From NCBI GenBank assembly GCA_012728295.1, contig JAAYFJ010000039.1:1-64000 (forward strand): 64,000 nucleotides of DNA, read 5' to 3'. The position numbers were made by a program, and so were the translations under genes. Shown here one piece after another: positions 1 to 9,089 of the stretch; position 1 is the stretch's first letter, and every line of letters begins with the position of its first letter. The stretch comes from Tissierellia bacterium. Its GTDB lineage: Bacteria; Bacillota; Clostridia; Tissierellales; Peptoniphilaceae. The notes beneath the pieces were generated by a model that was given only the letters and a program-made list of their open reading frames with translations, was not told the DNA's origin and made no database searches.

Positions 1-2178
1 CCTTACTTTTATTTTTATCTTCACTTCAGGCTTGTCGCCTACTACATCCTCAGGAAGATTATAGCTGCCAATAAATTCTTGCTCTCCTGGTAATTCTCCA
101 TTGTACTCTTCCATTGACCATATTACATCCAGTTCCCTAGAGCTTTCATCGGATAGCTTGGCAACTACCTTTTCAGGAAGAACTATGCTCTCAACTGCCG
201 TTTTATACTCCACTTCTATTGGCAATGGTTGCTCCACCGACACAACTGTGGGCTTTTCAGCTTCTTTAATCAACTTGACAGTATCTACAACACTTTTATC
301 ATGGGTTCTATAGGTAGTAGCTTCAAATGACGTATCTGTCACCACTACATTTGTAAAGTTAGGAGTTCTCTCCTGGTTTTTCACTGCTGCATATTGAAAC
401 TGTTGGTTCAATATGCCGTAATATTTGCTTCCACTGGCAGAGTTCACTGTAAGATATAAAGTTCCTTCTGGATTTATATACTCTCCCGGCACAGAACCAT
501 CTTCCTCATACTTTACAATAGGAGTTAATCCATCCATAATGTGAGATCTTGTATATACGTGGTCGTGCCCCATTAGTACCACATCTATCCCAAATTCTTT
601 AAACACAGGTGCATATTCGTCACGTCTTTGCAAAATGCTTGTATCATTGGCATGAGAAGCTACTGAATAAATGGAGTGATGAAACGTTACTACTTTCCAT
701 TTAATATTCATTTTTTCTCTCTCAACATATTGAATAGCATCTTTTATTGTACTAATATGTTCCGCCATACTTCTATTGTTGGAGTTTAATACAATGAATA
801 GTGTGTTGTTATATGTGTAGTAATAATTGCCTCCCGCCTCTGTCTTTCCATAGCCCGTAACATTTGGCAAATTAAAGTGTTCTGAAAATGCCACCGACTT
901 AGAATCGTGATTTCCTATTACTGGCACCAGCGAAAAGCCTTCAAACCCACCATTTTCTATGAAATGCAAGTACTCATTTTCATTATTAGGTATATTTACT
1001 TGATCTCCAGCACTTAATAAAAATGCTGAATCGGGATTTACTTCTTTCATCTTATATAAAGTATTTTCCCAACCTTCCCCATCTTTGGGAACATTTCTGC
1101 TAGCTCCAATCTGAGGATCTCCTACTAATAAGAAACTATATTCATTTACTCCTTGTGTTTTAAATCTATATATTTGAGATTTATTACCCGATCCATTCCA
1201 CACTCTTAGCATATATTCTGTATTTGGTTTTAAATCTTTCAATTGAACTTGCGAGCTAGAATACTGATTTGTATTAGTATTTATCTTAGTATCTGCTTCA
1301 ATAACTGTCCCATTTGAAAAATCTCCCTCTTTATTGGATTCTGCAATTTCCAAATATCCCTGAGCCTGCTCTCGATACCATGTGAACCTTCTTTCCGTTG
1401 GTTTTTCTCCAATGGTCAGCATAGGCATTCTAGCATACTCTAACTGATTTGAATCATCTGATTCTGAAGGCTCAGCTGATGAATCTGATAACTCAAAACT
1501 ATTTAAATCAAAGTAAATATCAGAACTTGTCGATCGATCTTGATGTAGCTCTACTGCCAGGATGTTCCTCTCTTTCAATACCTTTTGAAGAACATCTGCA
1601 CTAATCTTCACATCTGTCTTATTAGGATCTCCACCGGCAAATTCCGCTCCATAGCTTAAGTTATTGCTATACCCACCACTTGGAACATTGCCTTCCCATA
1701 CCTTTGTCCCATTAATATATACTATTGCTGCATCGTCATAGCTAATTGTAAAGTTTAATTCCTGTCGTTTTGCAGGCTCTGCTTTAAAAGATGTCAAAAA
1801 GAAATATGCTGGAATATCTACATTGTCTTGATAATACTGTTTTAAAACAGTTGCAGTCGTAAAAGAACCTGCATATAAAGCAGCTCCTCTTTTTGCTCCA
1901 AATGGAGCTTGCCCCACAGACCATATATCATTTCGACTTTCCCCCATAGACCAGTCTGTTGTCTTTCCTGGGTCTTCATTAGCTTCGGAATACAACCATT
2001 CTTTACTATTAACAGCATTTTCATTAGCTGTATCTGCCAGCCATGCTTTAATTTCGATGTTTGCAAAAGCCATTTGTTCTAAAGCTACATTTTCCTGTGT
2101 TGCACTTGCGTTTTGTGGCAGCAAAATTCCTGAAATAAGTAGTAGCATCGCTAGCCATAAGCTGAAAATCCTCTTCAT
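1..2178 (-). CDS. Secreted purple-acid-phosphatase-like metallophosphoesterase (3' end cut)
   Basis: The reading frame is open from the ATG at 2178 to base 1 (726 codons), so the C-terminus lies outside the window. Residues 1-26 form a signal peptide ending near NASA. A long N-terminal region is followed by a fibronectin-like segment of the purple acid phosphatase type (about 265-345). The dinuclear metallophosphatase core spans about 350-560, with GDPQIG near 352, AGDQV, GNHD near 422, FHHS near 500 and GHDH near 537. After about 620 a bacterial Ig-like region of the kind found on extracellular proteins begins. An ATG three codons upstream sits directly on the GGGAGAGG ribosome site, so the ATG at 2178 is preferred. 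Likely an exported or wall-associated phosphomonoesterase; the substrate is unknown. Confidence 0.85.
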   Translation of the reverse strand, partial: MKRIFSLWLAMLLLISGILLPQNASATQENVALEQMAFANIEIKAWLADTANENAVNSKEWLYSEANEDPGKTTDWSMGESRNDIWSVGQAPFGAKRGAALYAGSFTTATVLKQYYQDNVDIPAYFFLTSFKAEPAKRQELNFTISYDDAAIVYINGTKVWEGNVPSGGYSNNLSYGAEFAGGDPNKTDVKISADVLQKVLKERNILAVELHQDRSTSSDIYFDLNSFELSDSSAEPSESDDSNQLEYARMPMLTIGEKPTERRFTWYREQAQGYLEIAESNKEGDFSNGTVIEADTKINTNTNQYSSSQVQLKDLKPNTEYMLRVWNGSGNKSQIYRFKTQGVNEYSFLLVGDPQIGASRNVPKDGEGWENTLYKMKEVNPDSAFLLSAGDQVNIPNNENEYLHFIENGGFEGFSLVPVIGNHDSKSVAFSEHFNLPNVTGYGKTEAGGNYYYTYNNTLFIVLNSNNRSMAEHISTIKDAIQYVEREKMNIKWKVVTFHHSIYSVASHANDTSILQRRDEYAPVFKEFGIDVVLMGHDHVYTRSHIMDGLTPIVKYEEDGSVPGEYINPEGTLYLTVNSASGSKYYGILNQQFQYAAVKNQERTPNFTNVVVTDTSFEATTYRTHDKSVVDTVKLIKEAEKPTVVSVEQPLPIEVEYKTAVESIVLPEKVVAKLSDESSRELDVIWSMEEYNGELPGEQEFIGSYNLPEDVVGDKPEVKIKIKVR

Positions 2179-2250
2179 TGAATACATCCTCTCCCTTGTC
2201 ATATTATCAGTAGTCGTTCTATATCATGTGTTATTCAATAATTACCTTTA

Positions 2251-3381
2251 TTAATTCCTAATGAGTTTATTTATTATGGGTAATTTATCTTTATAAATAT
2301 TAGCTGAAAAAAACGAAGAAATTGGAACCATAAGTATTACTACACAGGTGCCTATAAAGCCTCTAATGATTTCAATTCCTAAAAAGTCTGAGCTAATCAG
2401 TTGATGAAATTGAACCCCATAGGATATTAGGACCAAAATAGTGGTCAGTGATCCTCCTAGGAATGCAAATATCAGTGTATTTACCATTGTTCCTAAAATA
2501 TCTTTTCCTATGTTCATGCCAGAATCAAATAACGTTCTTGACGTAGCTTCATCATCTAGTTTTGCTATCTCTGCTAGAGATGAGCTAATGGACACTGTCA
2601 CATCCATAGCAGCCCCAAGTGATGAAATAGCTACTGATGCGAATAACAGACCATGGATTTTCAATCCAGACTCTTGCATAATCAGCATTAATGATTCGGC
2701 ATCCTCCATTTGAAATCCCGTTATATGTAGCGTCATACTCATAAGATAGAATACTGCCGCTCCAAATATAAATCCTAAAGGAATGGAGATAAGGTTAACC
2801 ATGGACATCTTAGTGAATCCGTAAAGAATTATTACGGAAAAAATACTACATAATAATGCTGTTATTACAGATATTAATACAGGATCTGAACCTTGATATA
2901 TCTTTGGAATCATAAAGCACATAATAATAAAAATACTGCATATTAGTGCCATTGCGCTTTTTATTCCTTTTATCCTTCCAATTGCAAAGAGAATAATAAA
3001 AAACGCTATAATGTAGAATGTTATTCCTCCTATTCTGTCGTAATTATAAACTGAATAATAGGGCTCTACACCTTCCGGTTTATCTGCTACCATTATTATC
3101 TTGCTTCCCTCTCCCACAAAAACATTGTGAGTTTGAGTTAGCCTATTGTCTAAAGTTAGAATATCCCTAGACTTTAACAGCTCCACTTTTATTCGCTGTA
3201 TTCCCAAGGTTATCCCTGGCACATCGTTATTTAGTTCTTCCGAAATTACTTCAATTACTTTTGCCTTTTCATATGTGATGGTATCCTGTTTCCATCTACT
3301 ATTCCCAAATTCAGCATTGTTCCAATATACAAATATTCCTATTAGAATCACAACTAATACGATTGCTATTATTTTTTTCAA
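2251..3381 (-). CDS. YibE/F family multipass membrane protein
   Basis: A short N-terminal membrane anchor (about residues 5-20) is followed by an extracytoplasmic domain of about 100 residues and then seven or so hydrophobic segments, with the typical YibE/F stretch around GLLFASVAISSLGAAMDV. The family is widespread in Firmicutes and has no established biochemical role; transport has been suggested. An AGGAGG sits only 2 bases before the ATG at 3387 but 8 bases before a TTG at 3381, so I take the TTG start (protein begins MKKIIAIV). It lies downstream of the 3D-domain gene, separated from it by terminator hairpins, so it probably has its own promoter. Confidence 0.85.
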   Translation of the reverse strand: MKKIIAIVLVVILIGIFVYWNNAEFGNSRWKQDTITYEKAKVIEVISEELNNDVPGITLGIQRIKVELLKSRDILTLDNRLTQTHNVFVGEGSKIIMVADKPEGVEPYYSVYNYDRIGGITFYIIAFFIILFAIGRIKGIKSAMALICSIFIIMCFMIPKIYQGSDPVLISVITALLCSIFSVIILYGFTKMSMVNLISIPLGFIFGAAVFYLMSMTLHITGFQMEDAESLMLIMQESGLKIHGLLFASVAISSLGAAMDVTVSISSSLAEIAKLDDEATSRTLFDSGMNIGKDILGTMVNTLIFAFLGGSLTTILVLISYGVQFHQLISSDFLGIEIIRGFIGTCVVILMVPISSFFSANIYKDKLPIINKLIRN

Positions 3382-3500
3382 ACACATGACCTCCTAGCTA
3401 TTGAATAGTAGCATACGATTGTAAAATCTATATAATGTCTGAATAAAATATTAGTCAAATATAATGAGTTAATAATCATTTCCCTTATTCCTATATAAAA

Positions 3501-3555
3501 AATAAAACCTTTTAAGTTGCGCTTAAGATAATGCTACAACTAAAAGGTTTTATTT
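3501..3555 (-). terminator. Strong hairpin between the 3D gene and the yibE/F-like gene
   Basis: Bases 3501-3519 (left arm AATAAAACCTTTTAAGTTG) pair with 3537-3554 with a single bulge. The arms begin and end in A/T runs, so the hairpin can act as a rho-independent terminator in either direction. It lies downstream of the 3D-domain gene on the minus strand. Confidence 0.7.
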
Positions 3556-3578
3556 TTATCTATTTTATTCATATAATA

Positions 3579-3607
3579 AATCCCTTCGACAATTAGTCAA
3601 AGGGATT
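3579..3607 (-). terminator. Terminator-like hairpin just after the 3D-domain gene
   Basis: AATCCCTTCGAC at 3579-3590 pairs with GTCAAAGGGATT at 3596-3607 with one mismatch. It starts 10 bases after the stop codon of the 3D-domain gene. The T tract after it on the minus strand is short, so the larger hairpin at 3501-3555 may be the main terminator. Confidence 0.55.
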
Positions 3608-3616
3608 AAATTCCTT

Positions 3617-4666
3617 CTATTCATCAAACAATACATATACCTTTACATTTCTTCTTCCAAACTCCATTGCTTCTGCGTTGGAGGTCTTCCAAAGGTCTAT
3701 GCGGTTTCCTACTATAGCTCCACCTGTATCAGTGGCTGTCGCATACCCGTAGGTTGGTTTTTCATCCATGGACTCAACATACAATTTTGTTCCAAGTGGT
3801 ATAACTTTAGGGTCTACAGCTACCGTTCCAGGTCCTGCCACAGTTCCTGATGCCGTAATTCCATAATATGGATCACCTGGGTGTTTCCCACAGCTTGCAT
3901 AGCTGTTATCATATGCCGTTGCTTCCATTACGATTACTGACTTATATCTTAGTGGACCTGTCGCCGTTTCTACCACAGGCGCCTCTTTAATGCCTCTTTC
4001 AATAACTGAACCTACAGTCGCTTCGATAACTTCTGAGCTAATAATTCTGCTTTCCATTAGGCGACCATTATAATAGATACTTTCCGTTGTAATACGTTCT
4101 AGTCCATTTTTACCTTCTTGAACAACTTTTTGCTGTCCTTGGAACATTTCAGGATTATCAATATACTCTACTGGTGCTGGAACTGGCGCAACTTTTGTTT
4201 GACGGTTTTTCTCTACTTTTATTACCTCAATTGTAGAACCATTTTTTATCTTTGCGCTTGGCCCAGGAACAGTGTACGTATTATCCGTTAACTTAAAGTT
4301 CACTTCGTCCAATATTGCCTGTACTTCATCTTCATAACTTTCAATCTGCTTAGATACACCTTGCTCAATCAAAGTATATTGCTTTATTGTATTGATTTTT
4401 ATTGTCATGCCTGGTTTAATCTCAGTCTCTCTGGAAGGAGATACATTCATGCTATCTTCCAAAACCAATCTGTGATCTTTTACCAATTCCTTAAGCAACT
4501 CACCTACAGTAAGAGCTTCTGTATATACGTCTCTTTGGATATCATCCAATGATAGAGTAACCTTTACTCCAGGATGAGCACTAACTGTATAATAGGAAAA
4601 GGATACAATAATGACCATAATAAGCAATACACTAAAGTATTTCCACATATTTCTTGTTTTATTCAT
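3617..4666 (-). CDS. Cell-wall protein with DUF348, G5 and 3D domains (YabE/Rpf-like)
   Basis: Residues 1-30 are a membrane anchor or signal peptide. Two DUF348 ubiquitin-like repeats follow (about 33-85 and 88-145), then a G5 domain (about 160-240) and a C-terminal 3D domain (about 250-349) with its three aspartates in VDPKVIPLG, ATDTGG and RIDLW. This architecture is that of YabE and related resuscitation-factor-like wall hydrolases, in which the 3D domain is a double-psi barrel cutting peptidoglycan glycan strands. The ATG at 4666 has GGAGG 9 bases upstream. A sigma-A-like promoter lies about 60 bases upstream, and terminators follow, so the gene is probably monocistronic. Confidence 0.9.
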   Translation of the reverse strand: MNKTRNMWKYFSVLLIMVIIVSFSYYTVSAHPGVKVTLSLDDIQRDVYTEALTVGELLKELVKDHRLVLEDSMNVSPSRETEIKPGMTIKINTIKQYTLIEQGVSKQIESYEDEVQAILDEVNFKLTDNTYTVPGPSAKIKNGSTIEVIKVEKNRQTKVAPVPAPVEYIDNPEMFQGQQKVVQEGKNGLERITTESIYYNGRLMESRIISSEVIEATVGSVIERGIKEAPVVETATGPLRYKSVIVMEATAYDNSYASCGKHPGDPYYGITASGTVAGPGTVAVDPKVIPLGTKLYVESMDEKPTYGYATATDTGGAIVGNRIDLWKTSNAEAMEFGRRNVKVYVLFDE

Positions 4667-4723
4667 TTAACCAATCCTCCTTGTCGTCACTTCGCATAAA
4701 TTCTGAAGTGTCAACGCTGTATC

Positions 4724-4752
4724 AGTTTATGAAATAATAGCAGAAATGTCAA
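4724..4752 (-). promoter_or_regulatory. Sigma-A promoter of the 3D-domain gene
   Basis: On the minus strand TTGACA (4752-4747) is followed by a 17-base spacer and TAAACT (4729-4724). The start codon of the wall-protein gene is about 58 bases downstream of the -10. Confidence 0.6.
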
Positions 4753-5075
4753 ATTTTGAGTGGAGCAGTCGCTACAAGTGTTGATTTATCAACGTTTTTC
4801 ATTTAATACCAAAATAGCGGTATCATTTTGAAACTGTGCGTATCCCAGTGTTTGCAACGTATTCAATTAATTATTACAATTTGATTACGTTAATATTGTA
4901 ACCCTCTTTTGGTAAACCTGTATTTTATGCGTTTTACAGCGTTTTCTCTGTGAGTTGTATTAATAAATCCTACTTAGTATCACAACTGGTACTATACATG
5001 TTGTCCTTTTAATGTCTCTCAACACTACATATCGCTTGTAATTATTTCTAATTGATAATTCTCTTTTGATAGTTA
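4753..5075. other. Gene-free stretch between the 3D gene and pulA
   Basis: About 320 bases upstream of the 3D-gene promoter and downstream of pulA. I see no open frame with a ribosome site and no riboswitch I recognise. It holds a 14-base palindrome GTTGATTTATCAAC (4780-4793) and a weaker inverted repeat, TTACAAT/ATTGTAA, near 4870-4905. No clear terminator was found after pulA. Confidence 0.4.
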
Positions 5076-6896
5076 CTAATGGGTGGAGCAATTCAGTATA
5101 AATACCATGGTTCTCTTCGGAGCAACCTTAACATGGTGACCCTTATATGGCTTGTAGCAAGGGCTAAACCCGTCCCACAACAGCGTCCTTTCTCCATACA
5201 GCTCTTGTTCTAGTGTCAGTGGTGACCACTGCTTTTTTGTTGCATTTATCATCACTTCTAAGCAAAGACTTTCTTCTAAATACATCCTCCAATGAAGTCT
5301 TAATTGATGTGTTGTAGGAACAATTTCCATCCTTGCATATGTTTTAGCCTTAAAACACGCCAATCGTTTTCTCAGCTTTATTAACTCCACCACATATGCG
5401 TTTACATTCCAGTTTTCGTGCTTATCTAACCAATTTAACCTATTCAAATTTATTGGAGAATTATATGTGTTATGCAGTCCAGCTTTGCTTCTGCGAAATT
5501 CATTTCCCTCGTGGAAGAATACAATTCCTTTGCTGAGTAACAATATGTCAAATGCCAGCTTGGTGCAAGCATCCATGTTTTCTTTATCAATATTATCTAG
5601 ACTCAATCTCAACTTATCTTCTAATATTAAATTGTCATGTGAATTGAAGTAATTCACACTTTCATAGGGCATTCCATAGTAAGATTTTCCTCCAATCGAG
5701 CCACCTATTCCCCAGAGGACAGTATCTTTATTACGTGGATTCCCTTGAATAAACCCTGGGTCACCACCATCGTTACCACCTTTAATAGCGTTTCTAAAGT
5801 CATCATTAAAAATTGAGTATTTATTAAATTTTTGAGTGCCTTTTGTTACTCTGTCTTCCAATCTCAAAGTTGTTTCTGCAGCAGTCCAAGGCTCCCCATA
5901 AATCAGCACCTTCGGGTCATTAATCCTTAGTGTATCTGCTATTAGCTTAGCAGTTTCCCTGTCCATTAGCCCCATTAAGTCAAATCTAAAACCATCTATT
6001 TTATATTCTCTCTGCCAGTGGAGCAAAGAAGTCATAATCAATTCCCGAACATGTGGTCTCTCTGAGGCCAATTCGTTTCCACAACCACTGCCATCGCTAA
6101 AGGTACCATCCTGCCTTAAACGGAAGTATTGACCAGGCGCTAGAGCCTCCAATGGCCCGTCTTTACCTAAATATGTGTGGTTATATACTACATCCATTAC
6201 AACTTTTATTCCAGCCTCATGGAGTGCCATTACCATCTGCCTAAATTCTTTAATTCTTGTCGTAGGGTCTTTCACATCTGTAGCATAGCTTCCCTCTGGC
6301 ACAAAATAGTTAAATGGATCATATCCCCAATTATAATTATATGGATCATCAAAGGCATCTTCATTTTCATTAACCGTTATGAAATCTGCCACCGGCATAA
6401 GATGAACATGTGTTATGCCCAATTCTACCAAATGATCTAACCCAGTGGTGAGCCCTCTAAGTCTGGTTCCACGCTGTGCTAGTCCCAAATACTTTCCTGG
6501 GTGGAGCACATTAGCATTGGAGTCATACGTATAATCCTTTATGTGCAATTCATAAATAATGGCTTCTTCTGGGGAAGTCTGTGGTATATTATGTTCTCTC
6601 CAACCAGATGGCTCGCAACGGCTCAAATCCATAACCACACCTCGGGCACTATTACTAGTCAACCCCAGGGCATAAGGATCCACTACGGCTTGATCCCCCA
6701 AGTCGTATATATATTCTATTAAATGGTAGTCCCCCTCTAGTGATAAGCTATGAACTCCATTTTCATCCCTATTCATAAGATAACTTTGAACTTGTCCATC
6801 TACCATGTACAAAATCAAATTTATTATCTTTTGCCCAGGAGCCCAAACTCTCCATATGGTTTGATTTTCATTCCAAATTGCTCCCCAACGTTGCAT
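5076..6896 (-). CDS. pulA: Type I pullulanase, cytoplasmic
   Basis: Debranching enzyme of GH13 that cleaves alpha-1,6 links in pullulan, glycogen or maltodextrin. A CBM48-like domain occupies about residues 5-90, and the diagnostic YNWGYDP motif is near 186. GH13 regions follow: DVVYNHT near 235, DGFRFDLMG near 303 (nucleophile Asp near 306), YGEPW near 330 (acid/base Glu) and NSHDN near 419. There is no signal peptide, so it acts in the cytoplasm. At 606 residues it is shorter than B. subtilis AmyX (about 718), lacking the extra N-terminal domain. A TTG four codons upstream is in frame, but the ATG at 6896 follows GGGGGAG directly. It is the last gene of the run starting at trkA. Confidence 0.93.
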   Translation of the reverse strand: MQRWGAIWNENQTIWRVWAPGQKIINLILYMVDGQVQSYLMNRDENGVHSLSLEGDYHLIEYIYDLGDQAVVDPYALGLTSNSARGVVMDLSRCEPSGWREHNIPQTSPEEAIIYELHIKDYTYDSNANVLHPGKYLGLAQRGTRLRGLTTGLDHLVELGITHVHLMPVADFITVNENEDAFDDPYNYNWGYDPFNYFVPEGSYATDVKDPTTRIKEFRQMVMALHEAGIKVVMDVVYNHTYLGKDGPLEALAPGQYFRLRQDGTFSDGSGCGNELASERPHVRELIMTSLLHWQREYKIDGFRFDLMGLMDRETAKLIADTLRINDPKVLIYGEPWTAAETTLRLEDRVTKGTQKFNKYSIFNDDFRNAIKGGNDGGDPGFIQGNPRNKDTVLWGIGGSIGGKSYYGMPYESVNYFNSHDNLILEDKLRLSLDNIDKENMDACTKLAFDILLLSKGIVFFHEGNEFRRSKAGLHNTYNSPINLNRLNWLDKHENWNVNAYVVELIKLRKRLACFKAKTYARMEIVPTTHQLRLHWRMYLEESLCLEVMINATKKQWSPLTLEQELYGERTLLWDGFSPCYKPYKGHHVKVAPKRTMVFILNCSTH

Positions 6897-6908
6897 AATC
6901 TCCCCCAA

Positions 6909-7628
6909 TTATTTATTTAACTTATATTCCTTTGTTAGCTCAATAAACCCTTCAAAAATTTTCATCATCACTGGGTGCTTTTCGACCATGGCTTCAGGAT
7001 GAAATTGAACTCCATAAATAGGTCCATCAATTCCTTCGACGCCCTCTATTATTCCGTCATCGCTATATGCTACAGGTTTAAGCTCTTTGGCTACTGTCTT
7101 TAACGCTTGGTGGTGCTCTGAATTTACTAATATGGTTTCTTTGTTTAACCATCTCCCTAACCAACCATCCTTGTCTAAGGTTATGGTATGAAAACCATCT
7201 TCTAAAGTCTCCTTGGAAACGTGATTATAGGCTCCTTTCATTTGAGTGGGAATATCCTGATATAGATCTCCACCCAATAATATATTCATATATTGCATTC
7301 CTCTACAAATTCCCAATATGGGCATTTGTCTGCGATATGCCTCACAAAACAGAGCTTCCTCCATCTCATCTCTAGCAGCATCAAAAACTGATACATTAGC
7401 AGATGGTCCCATATGAAATCTCCAACTAGCTACATCATCTCCGCCAGATAGAATCAGTCCATCTACTAGATTTAAATATTCCTTAGATAATTCCGGACTC
7501 ACATTAGGAATCAGCACAGGAATAGCCCCGGCTTTCTCAACAGCTCTAACATAGTATCTATTTAAATGTACCATAGTCCTATAGGTGCTTCTTTCAGTAC
7601 CACAGCTGATTCCAATATAATTAACCAT
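6909..7628 (-). CDS. Class I glutamine-amidotransferase-like gamma-glutamyl hydrolase (peptidase C26)
   Basis: PuuD-like enzyme that hydrolyses gamma-glutamyl amide bonds, such as gamma-glutamyl-GABA. The nucleophile elbow GICRGMQ places the catalytic Cys at residue 108, and the His/Glu pair is in GVQFHPE near 207-209. At 239 residues it has the family's normal length and no synthase domain. The ATG follows GAGGGG. It lies 12 bases upstream of the pulA gene and 12 bases downstream of the hydrolase gene. No puuA or GABA gene is nearby; since a gamma-glutamyl ligase operon lies about 5 kb away, its substrate could be another gamma-glutamyl compound (inference). Confidence 0.88.
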   Translation of the reverse strand: MVNYIGISCGTERSTYRTMVHLNRYYVRAVEKAGAIPVLIPNVSPELSKEYLNLVDGLILSGGDDVASWRFHMGPSANVSVFDAARDEMEEALFCEAYRRQMPILGICRGMQYMNILLGGDLYQDIPTQMKGAYNHVSKETLEDGFHTITLDKDGWLGRWLNKETILVNSEHHQALKTVAKELKPVAYSDDGIIEGVEGIDGPIYGVQFHPEAMVEKHPVMMKIFEGFIELTKEYKLNK

Positions 7629-7640
7629 ATTATCCCCTCA

Positions 7641-8399
7641 TTATAGATATTGTCCTAGCCAAAGTATCATTTCTTCCATCATATTAGTAGTTACTACATG
7701 CCCTGCACCTTCATGAGGGCTGAATACAAAGGTTTCTAAAAGTCCTTCTCCTACTTTCATGCTACGATATAATTCTAAGTCAGCCATTGGTGAAATCTCA
7801 TCATCTAGTTCTCCATGAATGGATAGTGCTGGTCTTTGATTAAAAGCATCTTTATTCAATGCTGGATCGAACTTAGAACAGGTTTCAAATGATTTCTTCA
7901 ACACCTCATCTTCTTCAAACAATTCTACAGTTCTCTTCCAATTGAAGCTTCCATTCATAGCAACTGCTGTTTTTAACTCCGGATAAGCTGAAAAGAGTCC
8001 TGCTGCGGTAATGCCACCCATCGAGTGACCAGCTGCCGCTACTCTATCCATATCTATCTGATATAAATTTTTTGCGTATGAAAGTAGCATCGGAAATTCC
8101 TCAATGTTCTTTGCCACAACCTTCCAAAGCCACTCCCTAACCACCTCGTCCGACTCATAGTCCAGCAACCCTCTTTCGCCATGGTGAATCCCATCTACCA
8201 TTACAACTTGGTATCCCATAGTTGCTAAGATATGCGCTCTTATATGCTGTCTTTGTTTGTCTGAACTCCAACCGTGATAAAAGAATATAGTTGCCCATTT
8301 ATTACAATCTATAGGCGAAGGGCGATACACTAGAAACGGAATGCCATTGCATTCATCCTTAACTATAGTTAATATTTCATTCTCCAATAAAGTAATCAT
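7641..8399 (-). CDS. Alpha/beta hydrolase, YitV/prolyl-oligopeptidase-like esterase
   Basis: A 252-residue cytoplasmic hydrolase. FFYHGWSS near 39-46 forms the oxyanion loop, GHSMGG places the nucleophile Ser at 126, the Asp lies in HGELDDEISP near 200 and the His in GAGHVV near 228. The family contains YitV-type esterases and dipeptidyl-peptidase-like enzymes; the substrate cannot be read from sequence. It sits between ung and the peptidase C26 gene with short gaps, so it is probably cotranscribed. Confidence 0.82.
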   Translation of the reverse strand: MITLLENEILTIVKDECNGIPFLVYRPSPIDCNKWATIFFYHGWSSDKQRQHIRAHILATMGYQVVMVDGIHHGERGLLDYESDEVVREWLWKVVAKNIEEFPMLLSYAKNLYQIDMDRVAAAGHSMGGITAAGLFSAYPELKTAVAMNGSFNWKRTVELFEEDEVLKKSFETCSKFDPALNKDAFNQRPALSIHGELDDEISPMADLELYRSMKVGEGLLETFVFSPHEGAGHVVTTNMMEEMILWLGQYL

Positions 8400-8417
8400 A
8401 TTTCCTCCAATATTTTA

Positions 8418-9089
8418 TTATTCAATACACCATTGTATCGGCTCTCTACCCATTTGAATCAATAATTCATTGGTCTTTGAAAAAGGTCTACTCCCAAAAA
8501 AACCTCTATATGCTGACAACGGACTGGGGTGCGGTGATTTGAGTATCTTGTGCTGTGGCTTGTCTATCAACTTAGATTTTTCTCCAGCATGAGCACCCCA
8601 TAGTATAAATACTATCCCCTCTTTCCTCTCGTTTAAGGATAGGATAATCTTATCTGTAAACTCTTCCCAGCCCCAGCCCCTATGGCTGGCAGGTTGCCCT
8701 GCTGCTACAGTTAAGCCTGTATTTAATAGCAATACTCCTTGCTTTGCCCAAGATGTTAAGTCTCCATGGGATGGAATAGAACAACCTATATCTTCTCTTA
8801 ATTCTTTGTAGATATTGTTAAGAGACTTTGGAATGGGAATTCCTCGATTTACTGAAAACGCCATGCCATTTGCCTGTCCTTGCCCAGGATAAGGATCTTG
8901 ACCTAAGATAACAACTTTCACATCATTATAGTCTGTGGTATGTAATGCGAAAAAAATCTCATTCGCTGGTGGATATACCACTCCATTCTTATATGCATAT
9001 ATCAGTTTTTTTCTAAGCTGCTGATAATTTTCGCCTTCCATTGTACTATGCAAATGTTCATGCCAATTATTTTTAAAAATCTGCTTCAT
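8418..9089 (-). CDS. ung: Uracil-DNA glycosylase, family 1
   Basis: Removes uracil from DNA as the first step of base excision repair. GQDPYPGQGQANG (catalytic Asp at residue 65), LLNTGLTV, ILWGAHA and the C-terminal HPSPLSAYRGFFG motif are all present. The length of 223 residues is normal. The frame extends seven codons further upstream inside trkH, but the ATG at 9089 is preceded by GAGAGGGG and overlaps the trkH stop as TAATG, so translation is likely coupled. Confidence 0.97.
   Translation of the reverse strand: MKQIFKNNWHEHLHSTMEGENYQQLRKKLIYAYKNGVVYPPANEIFFALHTTDYNDVKVVILGQDPYPGQGQANGMAFSVNRGIPIPKSLNNIYKELREDIGCSIPSHGDLTSWAKQGVLLLNTGLTVAAGQPASHRGWGWEEFTDKIILSLNERKEGIVFILWGAHAGEKSKLIDKPQHKILKSPHPSPLSAYRGFFGSRPFSKTNELLIQMGREPIQWCIE

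Noticed and set aside
4780..4793. GTTGATTTATCAAC palindrome as a repeated regulatory site
   Set aside because: A similar sequence occurs near 56391-56403, but two short AT-rich copies are too few to call a motif.
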